Part shown: positions 14,201-19,797 of the stretch, piece by piece
How the letters are laid out: each line of letters starts with the position of its first letter
Numbering within the stretch: position 1 is the first letter of the stretch
Source of the DNA: JBBDNT01 sp040877445
Lineage (GTDB): Bacteria; Planctomycetota; Planctomycetia; Planctomycetales; Planctomycetaceae
Direction: 5' to 3'
NCBI GenBank assembly: GCA_040877445.1
Contig: JBBDNT010000154.1
Span: 1-23,557 of the forward strand
Length of the DNA: 23,557 nt
The notes under the pieces: generated by a model
Databases searched by the model: none
Seen by the model: the letters and a program-made list of their open reading frames with translations, nothing else
What the model was told of the DNA's origin: nothing
Position numbers and translations under genes: made by a program

Positions 14201-15646
14201 GCGGGCCGGCGGCTCGAGGATCAGCGTGAAGAACCCGCCGTCGTACTCGCCGTACTTCCCGGCGTGCGTGAGGACCGCCTCTTCGAGCTTCTCGCCGGCG
14301 AGCTTCCACGACAGACGGAAGTCGCGGTTGGGAATGTCTTTCCCGGTCTTGAGCGAGACGGCCGACTTGTGCGGCCGCTCGTCGGCGCGGGTCGAACGGG
14401 CGTCCTTGCGGACGATGTCGTGGCTGGCCGAAGCGATCTCGGCGATCCCCGGCCCGCCGGTGTCGATCGTCACCTTGACCGAAATATCGTGCCCCGCGCG
14501 CTCGTCCGGCTTGACCGGCATCGGCGTGATGCGGCTGGCGTCGGGAACCTGATCGGTGTTCTTCGCGAACGGTTCGCCCGCGGGAGGCAACCGCCGCGGC
14601 GCCACGAATATCCAGCGATCGCCGACGACGCCCACGCCGTCGGCGAAGATCACCCCCGCCTCGGCGGCGCCGTCGTCGTACTTCGCGGTGAACGTGACGC
14701 GGGGTTGCTCGCCCTGCCGGCGCGGGAGGTCGAGGAGCGCGGCGGTCGGCTCGATGGTTGCCGCGTGGCGGCGCAGCCATGCGTCGGTGAGACCCTCGGC
14801 CCCTTCGATTTGCGCGGGGGCGGGAAGCACGACACCGGGCCGCAGGACGAGTTCCTTCGGGCGGTCGTCATCGGGAATCGACGACGTGCCGGGGATGTAC
14901 CGCGGGGCGACGACCATCGGGAAGTCGAAGCGGTATTCGCCGTCGATCGACTGGGCCACTTCGACGTAGCTGATCTCGACGAGCACCTCGGCCCCCGCCT
15001 CGATGTTCGCGACCGACTGCGTGAAGATGTTGGGCCGTTCCTGTTCGAGCAGCGCCGCGACGTGTCCCTGGCTGCGGGCCGCTTCGTAGATTTGCCGGGC
15101 CTGCATCCGCTCCTTCACCTCTCCCTGCACGACGCGGTCGCCGACGGTCATCGTCATGCGGTCGACCGCGGCCCGATGGCTGAGCGGGAACGTGTAGACC
15201 GCCTCGATCTTGTGCTTGTAGGGGTTGCGATAACGCTGGGCGACCTTCACGCGGGTGAAGTGGCCGCTGATCGCCACGTCGACGTCGGTGTGCTTGAGCG
15301 GGCACGGTCCGACGAGCCGGCCTTGGGCGTCGAGCGCGTCGAGCCGGCCTCCTTCGGGGACGAGGACGAACTCCTGAGATGCGAACGCACGGGTCGCCGC
15401 GCCGGGACCGACGAGCGCGGCCGTCATCCAGACGACGACGGCGGCGGCGGCGAGCGCGACGGCGGCCAGTGGAGCGAGCGGGCGGCGGCGAACTGGTGGC
15501 ACTGCTTGACGGCCGCGATGATCGACCTTCGACGTGGATGGAGCGCCTTCGCGGCCGTCAAGCAGTGGCACGCCCATCTTCGAGCGGAGCGCGTCGAGAT
15601 GCGCCCTCATGCGGGCTTCGGCTTCGGCGGGAACTTCGGTCTTCAT
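11258..15646 (-). CDS. Membrane-anchored VIT and von Willebrand A domain protein (1462 aa)
   Basis: I chose the ATG at 15646 for its GGAGG 5 nt upstream; the ATG at 15697 would add 17 residues. A short cytoplasmic N-terminus (1-56) precedes one TM helix (57-80). Residues about 90-250 are a VIT domain ('VAQRYRNPYKHKIEAVYTFP', 'RQIYEAA..QG..AALLEQE'). Residues about 490-680 are a vWA domain with a complete MIDAS start 'VLDQSGSMSG' and the later 'GGGGTEMRGAI' and 'FVTDGQVGND'. A region with 'HTSFVAVEKQRV' follows, then a long low-homology C-terminus ending in helical and ferredoxin-like segments. The main part is presumably periplasmic and binds protein ligands through a metal. The ECF sigma gene lies upstream on the same strand, so a role in sensing or anti-sigma function is plausible. 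Residues 26-51, 1245-1273 and 1368-1399 are encoded by palindromic repeats. Confidence 0.88.
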   Translation of the reverse strand: MKTEVPAEAEARMRAHLDALRSKMGVPLLDGREGAPSTSKVDHRGRQAVPPVRRRPLAPLAAVALAAAAVVVWMTAALVGPGAATRAFASQEFVLVPEGGRLDALDAQGRLVGPCPLKHTDVDVAISGHFTRVKVAQRYRNPYKHKIEAVYTFPLSHRAAVDRMTMTVGDRVVQGEVKERMQARQIYEAARSQGHVAALLEQERPNIFTQSVANIEAGAEVLVEISYVEVAQSIDGEYRFDFPMVVAPRYIPGTSSIPDDDRPKELVLRPGVVLPAPAQIEGAEGLTDAWLRRHAATIEPTAALLDLPRRQGEQPRVTFTAKYDDGAAEAGVIFADGVGVVGDRWIFVAPRRLPPAGEPFAKNTDQVPDASRITPMPVKPDERAGHDISVKVTIDTGGPGIAEIASASHDIVRKDARSTRADERPHKSAVSLKTGKDIPNRDFRLSWKLAGEKLEEAVLTHAGKYGEYDGGFFTLILEPPARIADDAVRPRELIFVLDQSGSMSGFPIECAKRVINQSIDTMRAQDRFNVISFSGGNESLWSSPQPNTADNRRKAQGYVDQRQGGGGTEMRGAILRALERAPRPERRADDPRQDDGEKPADPLRIVLFVTDGQVGNDQAIIDAIREHADRTRVFSVGMGHSPNRHLLDEMARVGRGAVDYVLPEEEVAPIVQRFADRIATPVLSDIELQFEGGVQVVDMLPSKEHMPDLFDVQPLVIHGRYTKPGQGTLVIRGRTGSGKYERAIDLKFPKVEPRHDTIATLWAREKVGELTREGQGAASVPEIIKLGESFQILTQHTSFVAVEKQRVTVGGKPTLVRVPIEFPKGMSWKGVFGEEPDDERLAERLGLDMDLNGIGDVDEFGIELGEDVTRFPRQVKANGDSRNAYEQAESVARGAVDVSPGDENDVLAEKELANLVDRFNTLSSEQRYAEANIVAEKARALAPNNPVAMNMFWKGRIQNRDYQAERLQERMEDSFWRQTHDTLAALAVPVDDAAPVNVAISAIPSRGLQWSAETKSRALAIFERPLRSDWPIPGADGGWQYQGQSRYSSYHVPGRKFLAVDGAVHIPNSGNVPFNGIIDGTPTWGLPDAYRAESYDRVPVSQGLSRFSQGRMNGDAGDVSESAQGAVGGQTLPSAYYLQDDVQYFPAGPEFKLTNQVRAYEEYRAEQALIEAERARGNAGEGERTNTPPTADGNQDSPAQSPVPPPLAFHIANLADGTPLVAVVLPKADRGDVRERLRKVLHGDVGQAFQPAESSSRADTDVRPTADTDVRPTNLGRVLPVKGSDDLWLLVPPVVAELAMPFAEKLAAADLADDARSKTLDELLATLDRELTALRGMLAAARRAAELRRRLDGALLERLAAIEQGEGRTELHSVRPGDDSRDGRLDPERQTRTEFNSVLRERVRVTVLLEDLAPATLATLQRAGFRREGTAKGGSFVVGTIGLDRLEDFALLPPVRRVEATE
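11452..11545. repeat. Paired GGACGGAAT hairpins inside the VIT/vWA gene
   Basis: Two hairpins, 11452-11472 (GGACGGAAT TGA ATTCCGTCC) and 11525-11545 (GGACGGAAT GCA ATTCCGTCC), each have a perfect 9-bp stem and 3-nt loop, and are separated by 52 nt. The pair is read in frame as residues about 1368-1399. The same paired arrangement occurs between genes at 17868-17998 and 19054-19200. Confidence 0.85.
11829..11914. repeat. GGCAG-type hairpins and a 24-bp tandem duplication inside the VIT/vWA gene
   Basis: A 24-bp unit (GTGGGGCGGACATCCGTGTC plus TGCC) is duplicated exactly at 11829-11852 and 11853-11876. It gives a tandem ADTDVRPT octapeptide in the protein. It is followed at 11891-11910 by the hairpin GGCAGGCT, GGAA, AGCCTGCC. 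All belong to the same hairpin style as the array at 4132-4353. Confidence 0.85.
15496..15571. repeat. 23-bp inverted repeat in the N-terminal coding part of the VIT/vWA gene
   Basis: The arms 15496-15518 (starting GTGGCACTGCTTGACGGCC) and 15549-15571 (ending CCGTCAAGCAGTGGCAC) pair with one mismatch around a 30-nt loop. The frame stays open, and the element encodes residues 26-51 between the cytoplasmic helix and the TM segment. Confidence 0.85.
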
Positions 15647-15736
15647 CGTCGCCTCCAGGAGTCGCACGACGGGTTGGGATGGATGGTGGCCGGTCATTTC
15701 GAATTTCTCCGCGACGAATCGCGTGGGTGGGACTTG

Positions 15737-15813
15737 GCGAGCCTCCCGCGTCAGCGGGGGGAGGATACCGCCATTCGACGATTGAACTCCCCCCGCTCAC
15801 GCGGGAGGCTCGC
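15737..15813. repeat. 27-bp inverted repeat between the sigma and VIT/vWA genes
   Basis: The arms 15737-15763 and 15787-15813 (GCGAGCCTCCCGCGTCAGCG.. and its complement) pair with one mismatch around a 23-nt loop. The left arm is identical to the copy at 9235-9261. It lies in the 196-nt gap after the sigma factor gene and could partly terminate transcription between the two genes. Confidence 0.85.
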
Positions 15814-15842
15814 TGTTGGTCATTGGTTGCGAGGATTGCGGT

Positions 15843-16379
15843 TCAGGTCCGTTCGGTACACATCGTCGGGTTCAGGTGCGCCAGCAGGGTGCCGAGGCGT
15901 TGCAGGCCGCGAGCGACGTGCACGCGGGCGGTCGCCTCGGCGCAGTCGAGGGCCGCGGCGATTTCGTCGTAGGGGCGGTCGAGCAGATGCCGCATGGTGA
16001 CGGCGGCCGCCTGTTGTTCGGGAAGCCGGGCGATCGCCCGGGCGACTTCGACCCGCTGCTCGTGTTCGCAGATTGGGGCCGATACGTCGTCGTCGTCCCC
16101 CGCGAGCGCGGCGGCCAGTCCGACCGATTCCTCGCGGCGCGAGACGCGGGCCTTCCTGCGGAGCACGTCGCAGGCGGAGTCGATGCAGATTTTCAACACG
16201 AGGGCTTCGGGATTGCGATGGGTTCGCACGCGGTCGATCCGCCGCCAGATCGTGGCGAGAGCGTCTTGAAAGGCGTCTTCCGCGTCGGCGGTGTTCTGCA
16301 CGACGCGCCACACCGAGCGAATCATTCGCTCTTCCAGCGGACGGATCAGGGCGTCATAGTCCCCGTATGGCGAATCCAT
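15843..16379 (-). CDS. ECF-type RNA polymerase sigma factor
   Basis: This gene encodes 178 aa. Region 2 spans about residues 8-75 ('LIRPLEERMIRSVWRVVQNT', 'DAEDAFQDALATIWRRIDRV', then 'LVLKICIDSACDVLRRKAR'). A short linker with acidic residues follows, then region 4 (about 115-165: 'IARLPEQQAAAVTMRHLLD', 'YDEIAAALDCAEATARVHVA', 'GLQRL'). It would direct RNA polymerase to a small regulon. The ATG at 16379 is preferred because the 19-residue extension to 16436 is Arg-rich and atypical. It is upstream of the VIT/vWA gene on the same strand and divergent from the CXXCH membrane-protein gene. No classical zinc-finger anti-sigma gene is present, so the VIT/vWA protein is the candidate partner. Confidence 0.9.
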   Translation of the reverse strand: MDSPYGDYDALIRPLEERMIRSVWRVVQNTADAEDAFQDALATIWRRIDRVRTHRNPEALVLKICIDSACDVLRRKARVSRREESVGLAAALAGDDDDVSAPICEHEQRVEVARAIARLPEQQAAAVTMRHLLDRPYDEIAAALDCAEATARVHVARGLQRLGTLLAHLNPTMCTERT

Positions 16380-16504
16380 TGCGTTCTCCGTCGGCCGCGG
16401 GAGGAACCGCTCCCGTCGGACCGGTCTCCACAGCATAACCGCTCGCGGAGGGAGAAGCGTTTACAGGAATCGAAAACGATCCGGAACACCTGACCGGAGT
16501 GGCG

Positions 16505-16513
16505 TGGTATGAT
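16505..16513 (+). promoter_or_regulatory. Possible extended -10 promoter of the CXXCH membrane protein gene
   Basis: TGGTATGAT (TG one base before TATGAT) lies 33 nt before the ATG at 16547, inside the 167-nt divergent region shared with the sigma factor gene. No clear -35 is visible, which is acceptable for an extended -10 site. Confidence 0.4.
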
Positions 16514-16546
16514 GACCGCATTGGTTCCGTGACGGGAGGGTCTGCC

Positions 16547-17806
16547 ATGCTCGCGCAACTGATGCTCTGGTCGGCGATCGTGTCCACCCTCTTCCTGCTC
16601 GCGGTCTGGGCGGTCTCCCGCGGCCGGTTCGGTGCGGCGGGAGTCTGCGGGCTGACAGGCGGCGCGTTCTTCGTATCGTTGCTCGAGCCGGTGATAATGG
16701 TCTTGTCGCCGGCGTTCACGCTCTACACGCTGGGCAGCTTCGTGGCGGCGCTGATCGTGAAGTTCGGCCGCTTCCGGCCGCGGGCCGCCTTCGTCGCGGC
16801 TTGCGTGATCGTTCCCGCGACACTCGGGTCGCTGTATTGGATGTCGGTCCGCGAGGCGCGTCGCATCGCGGAGTTTCGCGAGGTCTACCCGGTCGTCTCG
16901 CTGGATGAACGGCTGGCTTACGAGCCATCGCTGGACGGGGAGCGAAGCACAGCGATCGAGGCTGCGTCCCATCCCCAGATCACCGCCGAAGTCGAGCAGC
17001 GGCTTGCGGAACTGGAGCAGCGCACGTCCTGGTCGTACCGGCGGTTCCATCTGGAGGCGCTGCACGATCGGACTTACGATCAGTTCATCCGGGCGAGCGG
17101 CTTCGGCAATGCCAGAATGATGCGTTTCCGTCACGAGGAAGTCGAACGGCACGAACGCTGGGATGGCGATCCTGCTCCGTTGCCTCTGCCGCCGGAGGAG
17201 ACGCCCTACGGCCCCGGCACTCCGCTTCCCGAACTGCTCGCGGGAGCGAAGAACGCGGCCCCCGCTCCCGAAGCATCGGCCCTGCTCGACATGCACGCCC
17301 ACGGACTGCACGACTTCCTCGACCCCGACCGCATCGGCTGGGTCCGCGAGGCGCGGCAAGCCGCCGGGTTCCTGCCGCACGCGTTTCAGCGAGTCCCATC
17401 GTTGCCGCGCCGAGAGGAGTCGGGCAACGACTGGCGGATCACGCGTCTCGAACTCGTCAGCCTGCTCAAGCACGACACGCCGGTCGCGTACGTCTCGCGG
17501 GATTTGCCGCGAATGGACGAACTCCGCGACGCGCCGACGCGGCCGCTCGACGAATTCGAAAGCGCGGCCCTTCCCCGGCTGCGACGCGAAGAGGATCTCG
17601 TCGTCGAGGAAGGCGTGAACCGCATCCGCATGTTGGGTTCGGTCCGCGCGGGGAACGACTGCCTGCAATGCCACTCGGTCCGACGCGGCGAATTGCTCGG
17701 TGCGTTTTCGTATGACCTGCACCGCATGCGGCCGATCCCCGTGCCGCGCGAACCCGACCCCCTCCCGGCGGTGTCGTGGAGAGCGGGGACGGCGAGCGTC
17801 CCGTAG
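16547..17806 (+). CDS. Multi-pass membrane protein with C-terminal CXXCH haem c motif
   Basis: This gene encodes 419 aa. The ATG at 16547 has GGGAGGG 6 nt upstream, so a 16-residue upstream extension is discarded. Four hydrophobic segments lie within residues 1-105 (starting 'LMLWSAIVSTLFLLAVWAV'). The remaining 310 residues are hydrophilic, presumably periplasmic. Near the end 'NDCLQCHSVRRGELLGAFSY' contains a single CXXCH (Cys372, Cys375, His376), the covalent haem c attachment signature. The upstream 'HAHGLHDFLDPDRIGWVRE' and 'VSLLKHDTPVAYVS' segments look conserved but I cannot name a domain. A membrane-bound monohaem redox or sensor protein is inferred. It is divergent from the ECF sigma factor. 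Confidence 0.8.
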   Translation: MLAQLMLWSAIVSTLFLLAVWAVSRGRFGAAGVCGLTGGAFFVSLLEPVIMVLSPAFTLYTLGSFVAALIVKFGRFRPRAAFVAACVIVPATLGSLYWMSVREARRIAEFREVYPVVSLDERLAYEPSLDGERSTAIEAASHPQITAEVEQRLAELEQRTSWSYRRFHLEALHDRTYDQFIRASGFGNARMMRFRHEEVERHERWDGDPAPLPLPPEETPYGPGTPLPELLAGAKNAAPAPEASALLDMHAHGLHDFLDPDRIGWVREARQAAGFLPHAFQRVPSLPRREESGNDWRITRLELVSLLKHDTPVAYVSRDLPRMDELRDAPTRPLDEFESAALPRLRREEDLVVEEGVNRIRMLGSVRAGNDCLQCHSVRRGELLGAFSYDLHRMRPIPVPREPDPLPAVSWRAGTASVP

Positions 17807-17829
17807 GACGGATCGCTGATCCGTCCTAC
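17803..17829. terminator. Perfect 12-bp hairpin overlapping the stop codon
   Basis: GTAGGACGGATC, loop GCT, GATCCGTCCTAC overlaps the TAG stop (17804-17806) of the CXXCH protein. It is a member of the GGACGGA hairpin family. It has no T-tract; a termination or RNA 3'-end role is inferred. Confidence 0.5.
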
Positions 17830-17867
17830 TGCGTCGTCGACTTCGAAATCGTCGGTCGATCGAAAGG

Positions 17868-17998
17868 GGCGGGTAGGACGGAATTTCATTCCGTCGTGCC
17901 CGCCTTCCGGCGACGCGAGCGCGCGACTCTCGGATGAAATCGAGACTCGAAAGAGAGGTTGCTTTGGCGGACGGAATTCAATTCCGTCCTACGAAGCC
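17868..17998. repeat. Composite paired-hairpin element downstream of xerC
   Basis: The first hairpin (17868-17904) has an outer GGCGGG/CCCGCC stem and an inner GACGGAAT/ATTCCGTC stem. The second (17969-17989) is GGACGGAAT TCA ATTCCGTCC, followed by CTACGAAGCC. Between them are 64 nt of unique sequence. The same order and flanks recur at 19054-19200, on the other side of xerC. Together with the hairpin at 17803 it fills the 256-nt interval 17807-18062, where I see no gene. Confidence 0.8.
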
Positions 17999-18062
17999 CG
18001 CCGCGTTGCGATGCGCGCGTCGGAAGCCTTGCGACTTCCGCCACGAATTCGACGACGGTCCC

Positions 18063-19034
18063 TCACTTCCGCGCCGCGTGCGGGTGGGCTTGCTCGTAGG
18101 TTTCGCGGAGGCGGCGGGTGCTGACGTGGGTGTAGATTTGCGTCGTCGTCAGGCTCTTGTGGCCCAGCAGTTCCTGCACGCTCCGCAGGTCGGCCCCGCC
18201 GTCGAGCAGGTGCGTCGCGAAGCTGTGCCGCAGCGTGTGCGGCGAGGTGAGCTGGTCCAGCCCGGTCGCGGCGAGATGCTTTTCGAGCATCCGGCCGATG
18301 CTCCGCGTGGTGAGCCGGCGGCCGAATCGGTTGAGAAACAGCGCCCGCTCCGAAAAGGGGACAGGTCCATTTTCCCGCGGCCCGGCAGCGCCGCTGTTGG
18401 ACTTCGACGGGAAAATGGACCTGTCCCCTTTTTGAGTTCCCGGCTCGCGCACTTCAAGCCAGCGGTCGAGCGCGCGGACGGCGTAGCTGCCGATCGGGGC
18501 GATCCGCTCCTTGCGTCCCTTGCCGCGCACGCGCAGCACGTTCGCGTCGCGGTCCCAGTCGTCGAGGTCGAGCCCCACGAGTTCCGCGACGCGCAAGCCG
18601 GCGGAGTACATGGTTTCGAGAATCGCGCGGTCGCGAAGACCCATCGGCTCGTTCGCCGGCGGCGCTTCGAGCAACTGCGCCACCTGCTCGGTCGAAAGGA
18701 AGTGCGGCAGCTTGCGCCCCAGCCGCGGAGTGCGCAGGGCTTGCGCGGGGTTGGCGTCGGCGAGTCCGTCGCGGCAGCAGTAGCGGAAGAAGCTTCGCAA
18801 AGAAGCGAGCCGCCGGGCGATGGTGGTCCGCGCGTAGCCTCCGTCGTGCAGATGCGCGACGTACGCGCGCAGGATTCCGATCGCGACGTCGCGCGGGTCG
18901 GGAACGGCGCCGAGCGCCTCGTCGCAATATTCCGCGAAGCGGGCGAGGTCTTCGGCGTAGGACTTGAGGGTCAGCTCCGACGCATTGCGTTCGATGCGGA
19001 GATACCGCAGGAAACCCTCGATGGCGGCGTGCAT
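18063..19034 (-). CDS. xerC: XerC-type tyrosine recombinase with an inserted repeat peptide
   Basis: This gene encodes 323 aa. The N-terminal SAM-like core-binding domain (about 1-90) is followed by the catalytic domain (about 105-315) with the complete set Arg148 ('AGLRVAEL'), Lys172 ('GKGRKER'), His266 and Arg269 ('HTLRHSFATH'), His292 ('LLGHKSL') and the nucleophile Tyr301 ('TQIYTHVS'). 'SPHTLRHSFATH' and 'VQELLGH' are closer to XerC than XerD. Residues about 201-228, between two catalytic-domain strands, are encoded by a 25-bp inverted repeat. Without them the length is about 295, normal for Xer proteins, so chromosome-dimer resolution at dif is the likely role. The ATG at 19034 fits the family N-terminus; the longer frame enters repeat DNA. 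Confidence 0.93.
   Translation of the reverse strand: MHAAIEGFLRYLRIERNASELTLKSYAEDLARFAEYCDEALGAVPDPRDVAIGILRAYVAHLHDGGYARTTIARRLASLRSFFRYCCRDGLADANPAQALRTPRLGRKLPHFLSTEQVAQLLEAPPANEPMGLRDRAILETMYSAGLRVAELVGLDLDDWDRDANVLRVRGKGRKERIAPIGSYAVRALDRWLEVREPGTQKGDRSIFPSKSNSGAAGPRENGPVPFSERALFLNRFGRRLTTRSIGRMLEKHLAATGLDQLTSPHTLRHSFATHLLDGGADLRSVQELLGHKSLTTTQIYTHVSTRRLRETYEQAHPHAARK
18353..18432. repeat. Perfect 25-bp inverted repeat inside xerC
   Basis: The arms 18353-18377 (starting AAAAGGGGACAGGTCCATTT) and 18408-18432 (ending GGACCTGTCCCCTTTT) match over all 25 bases, around a 30-nt loop that holds another small CGGC-rich hairpin. The frame is open through it and encodes residues about 201-228. 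Confidence 0.95.
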
Positions 19035-19053
19035 GATTCGACACGATCCCGAT

Positions 19054-19200
19054 GGGCGGGTAGGACGGATTTGTAATCCGTCGTGCCCGCCGGCCCGGAA
19101 AATCTCACAATTTGCGGGCAACGCTCTGTCGCGATCACGGGCCACAACCCGACACCGGACGGATACCGGCGGACGGAATACAATTCCGTCCTACGAAGCC
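19054..19200. repeat. Composite paired-hairpin element upstream of xerC
   Basis: The first hairpin (19054-19091) has an outer GGCGGG/CCCGCC stem and an inner GACGGAT/ATCCGTC stem. The second (19171-19191) is GGACGGAAT ACA ATTCCGTCC, followed by CTACGAAGCC. They are separated by about 80 nt of sequence unrelated to that in the downstream copy. The element occupies most of the 197-nt interval between xerC and the small gene at 19232. Confidence 0.8.
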
Positions 19201-19231
19201 TCCCGCGTCGTAATCGAATACGCTCGATGCG

Positions 19232-19456
19232 TCATGCCGCGCGGTCCCGCCACGGCGGGTCGCGGTCGCGTTCCTCCTCCATGCGGCGGACGCGCTGGCT
19301 GAGGAGCGCGGCGTCGTACCAGGTGAAGCTGAGTTCCTCGTCGGCGGCGAAGCGGCCCAACGTCTGCAACAGCGCCTCGGGGCTTTCCTCGTCATACAGA
19401 AAGACGTAGCGTTCCGAGTTCTTCACGAGAGCCAGCACGTTGACGGTCCGGCTCAT
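19232..19456 (-). CDS. Small hypothetical protein (74 aa)
   Basis: The protein starts MSRTVNVLALVKNSERYVFL and continues with acidic and aromatic residues ('YDEESPEALLQTLGRFAADE', 'LSFTWYDAALLSQRVRRMEE') to a charged tail. It looks like a short soluble alpha/beta protein, with the ordered composition of a real gene rather than of an Arg-rich shadow frame. There is no membrane segment. No strong ribosome-binding site precedes the ATG at 19456. I do not recognise a named domain. It is oriented like xerC but separated from it by repeats. Confidence 0.6.
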   Translation of the reverse strand: MSRTVNVLALVKNSERYVFLYDEESPEALLQTLGRFAADEELSFTWYDAALLSQRVRRMEEERDRDPPWRDRAA

Positions 19457-19797
19457 GGGCGGCGCCTTGCTGAGAAATCATCGAGGTGGGACGTCGCCGA
19501 ACATCGCGGCGAACCGAATGCGCAAGCCGAACGCCGCGGTCGGCGACGACTCTCTAGGACATATCGGCCGCGGGCGCGCGGGAATTCGCGTCTTTTTCGG
19601 GTGTTCGCCGGAATCGGGGCTTCTCCGGCGGGGCAGGTAACGGCGGGGTGGCTGGGGTCGGAGCGGAGCGAAGCCCCCAACGATTCGGTGCCGCGGCCTC
19701 CCATCGCTGGGGGCGATCCGCCGAGCGACTTCGCCTGACGTGGACGGCATCGCGCGGCGGATCGACCCCAGCCACCCCGCCGCGCAAATCGCGCCGG
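19457..19797. other. Intergenic region with an inverted-repeat element
   Basis: No gene is supported in these 341 bases. The part 19457-19640 contains a small CGCCGGA/TCCGGCG hairpin (about 19607-19630) and otherwise nothing I can name. The part 19641-19782 is the inverted-repeat element listed separately. Confidence 0.65.
19641..19782. mobile_element. MITE-like element with perfect 20-bp terminal inverted repeats
   Basis: The arms 19641-19660 (CGGCGGGGTGGCTGGGGTCG) and 19763-19782 are exact complements. Just inside them is a second partial pair (GCCCCCAACGAT and ATCGCTGGGGGC). The element is 142 bp with no coding capacity. It lies 15 bp downstream of the stop codon of the three-domain fusion gene. 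Confidence 0.75.

Noticed and set aside
12452..16000. 1182-codon open frame on the + strand opposite the VIT/vWA and sigma genes
   Set aside because: Antisense shadow rich in Asp, Arg and Val repeats; the - strand shows VIT, vWA and sigma motifs.
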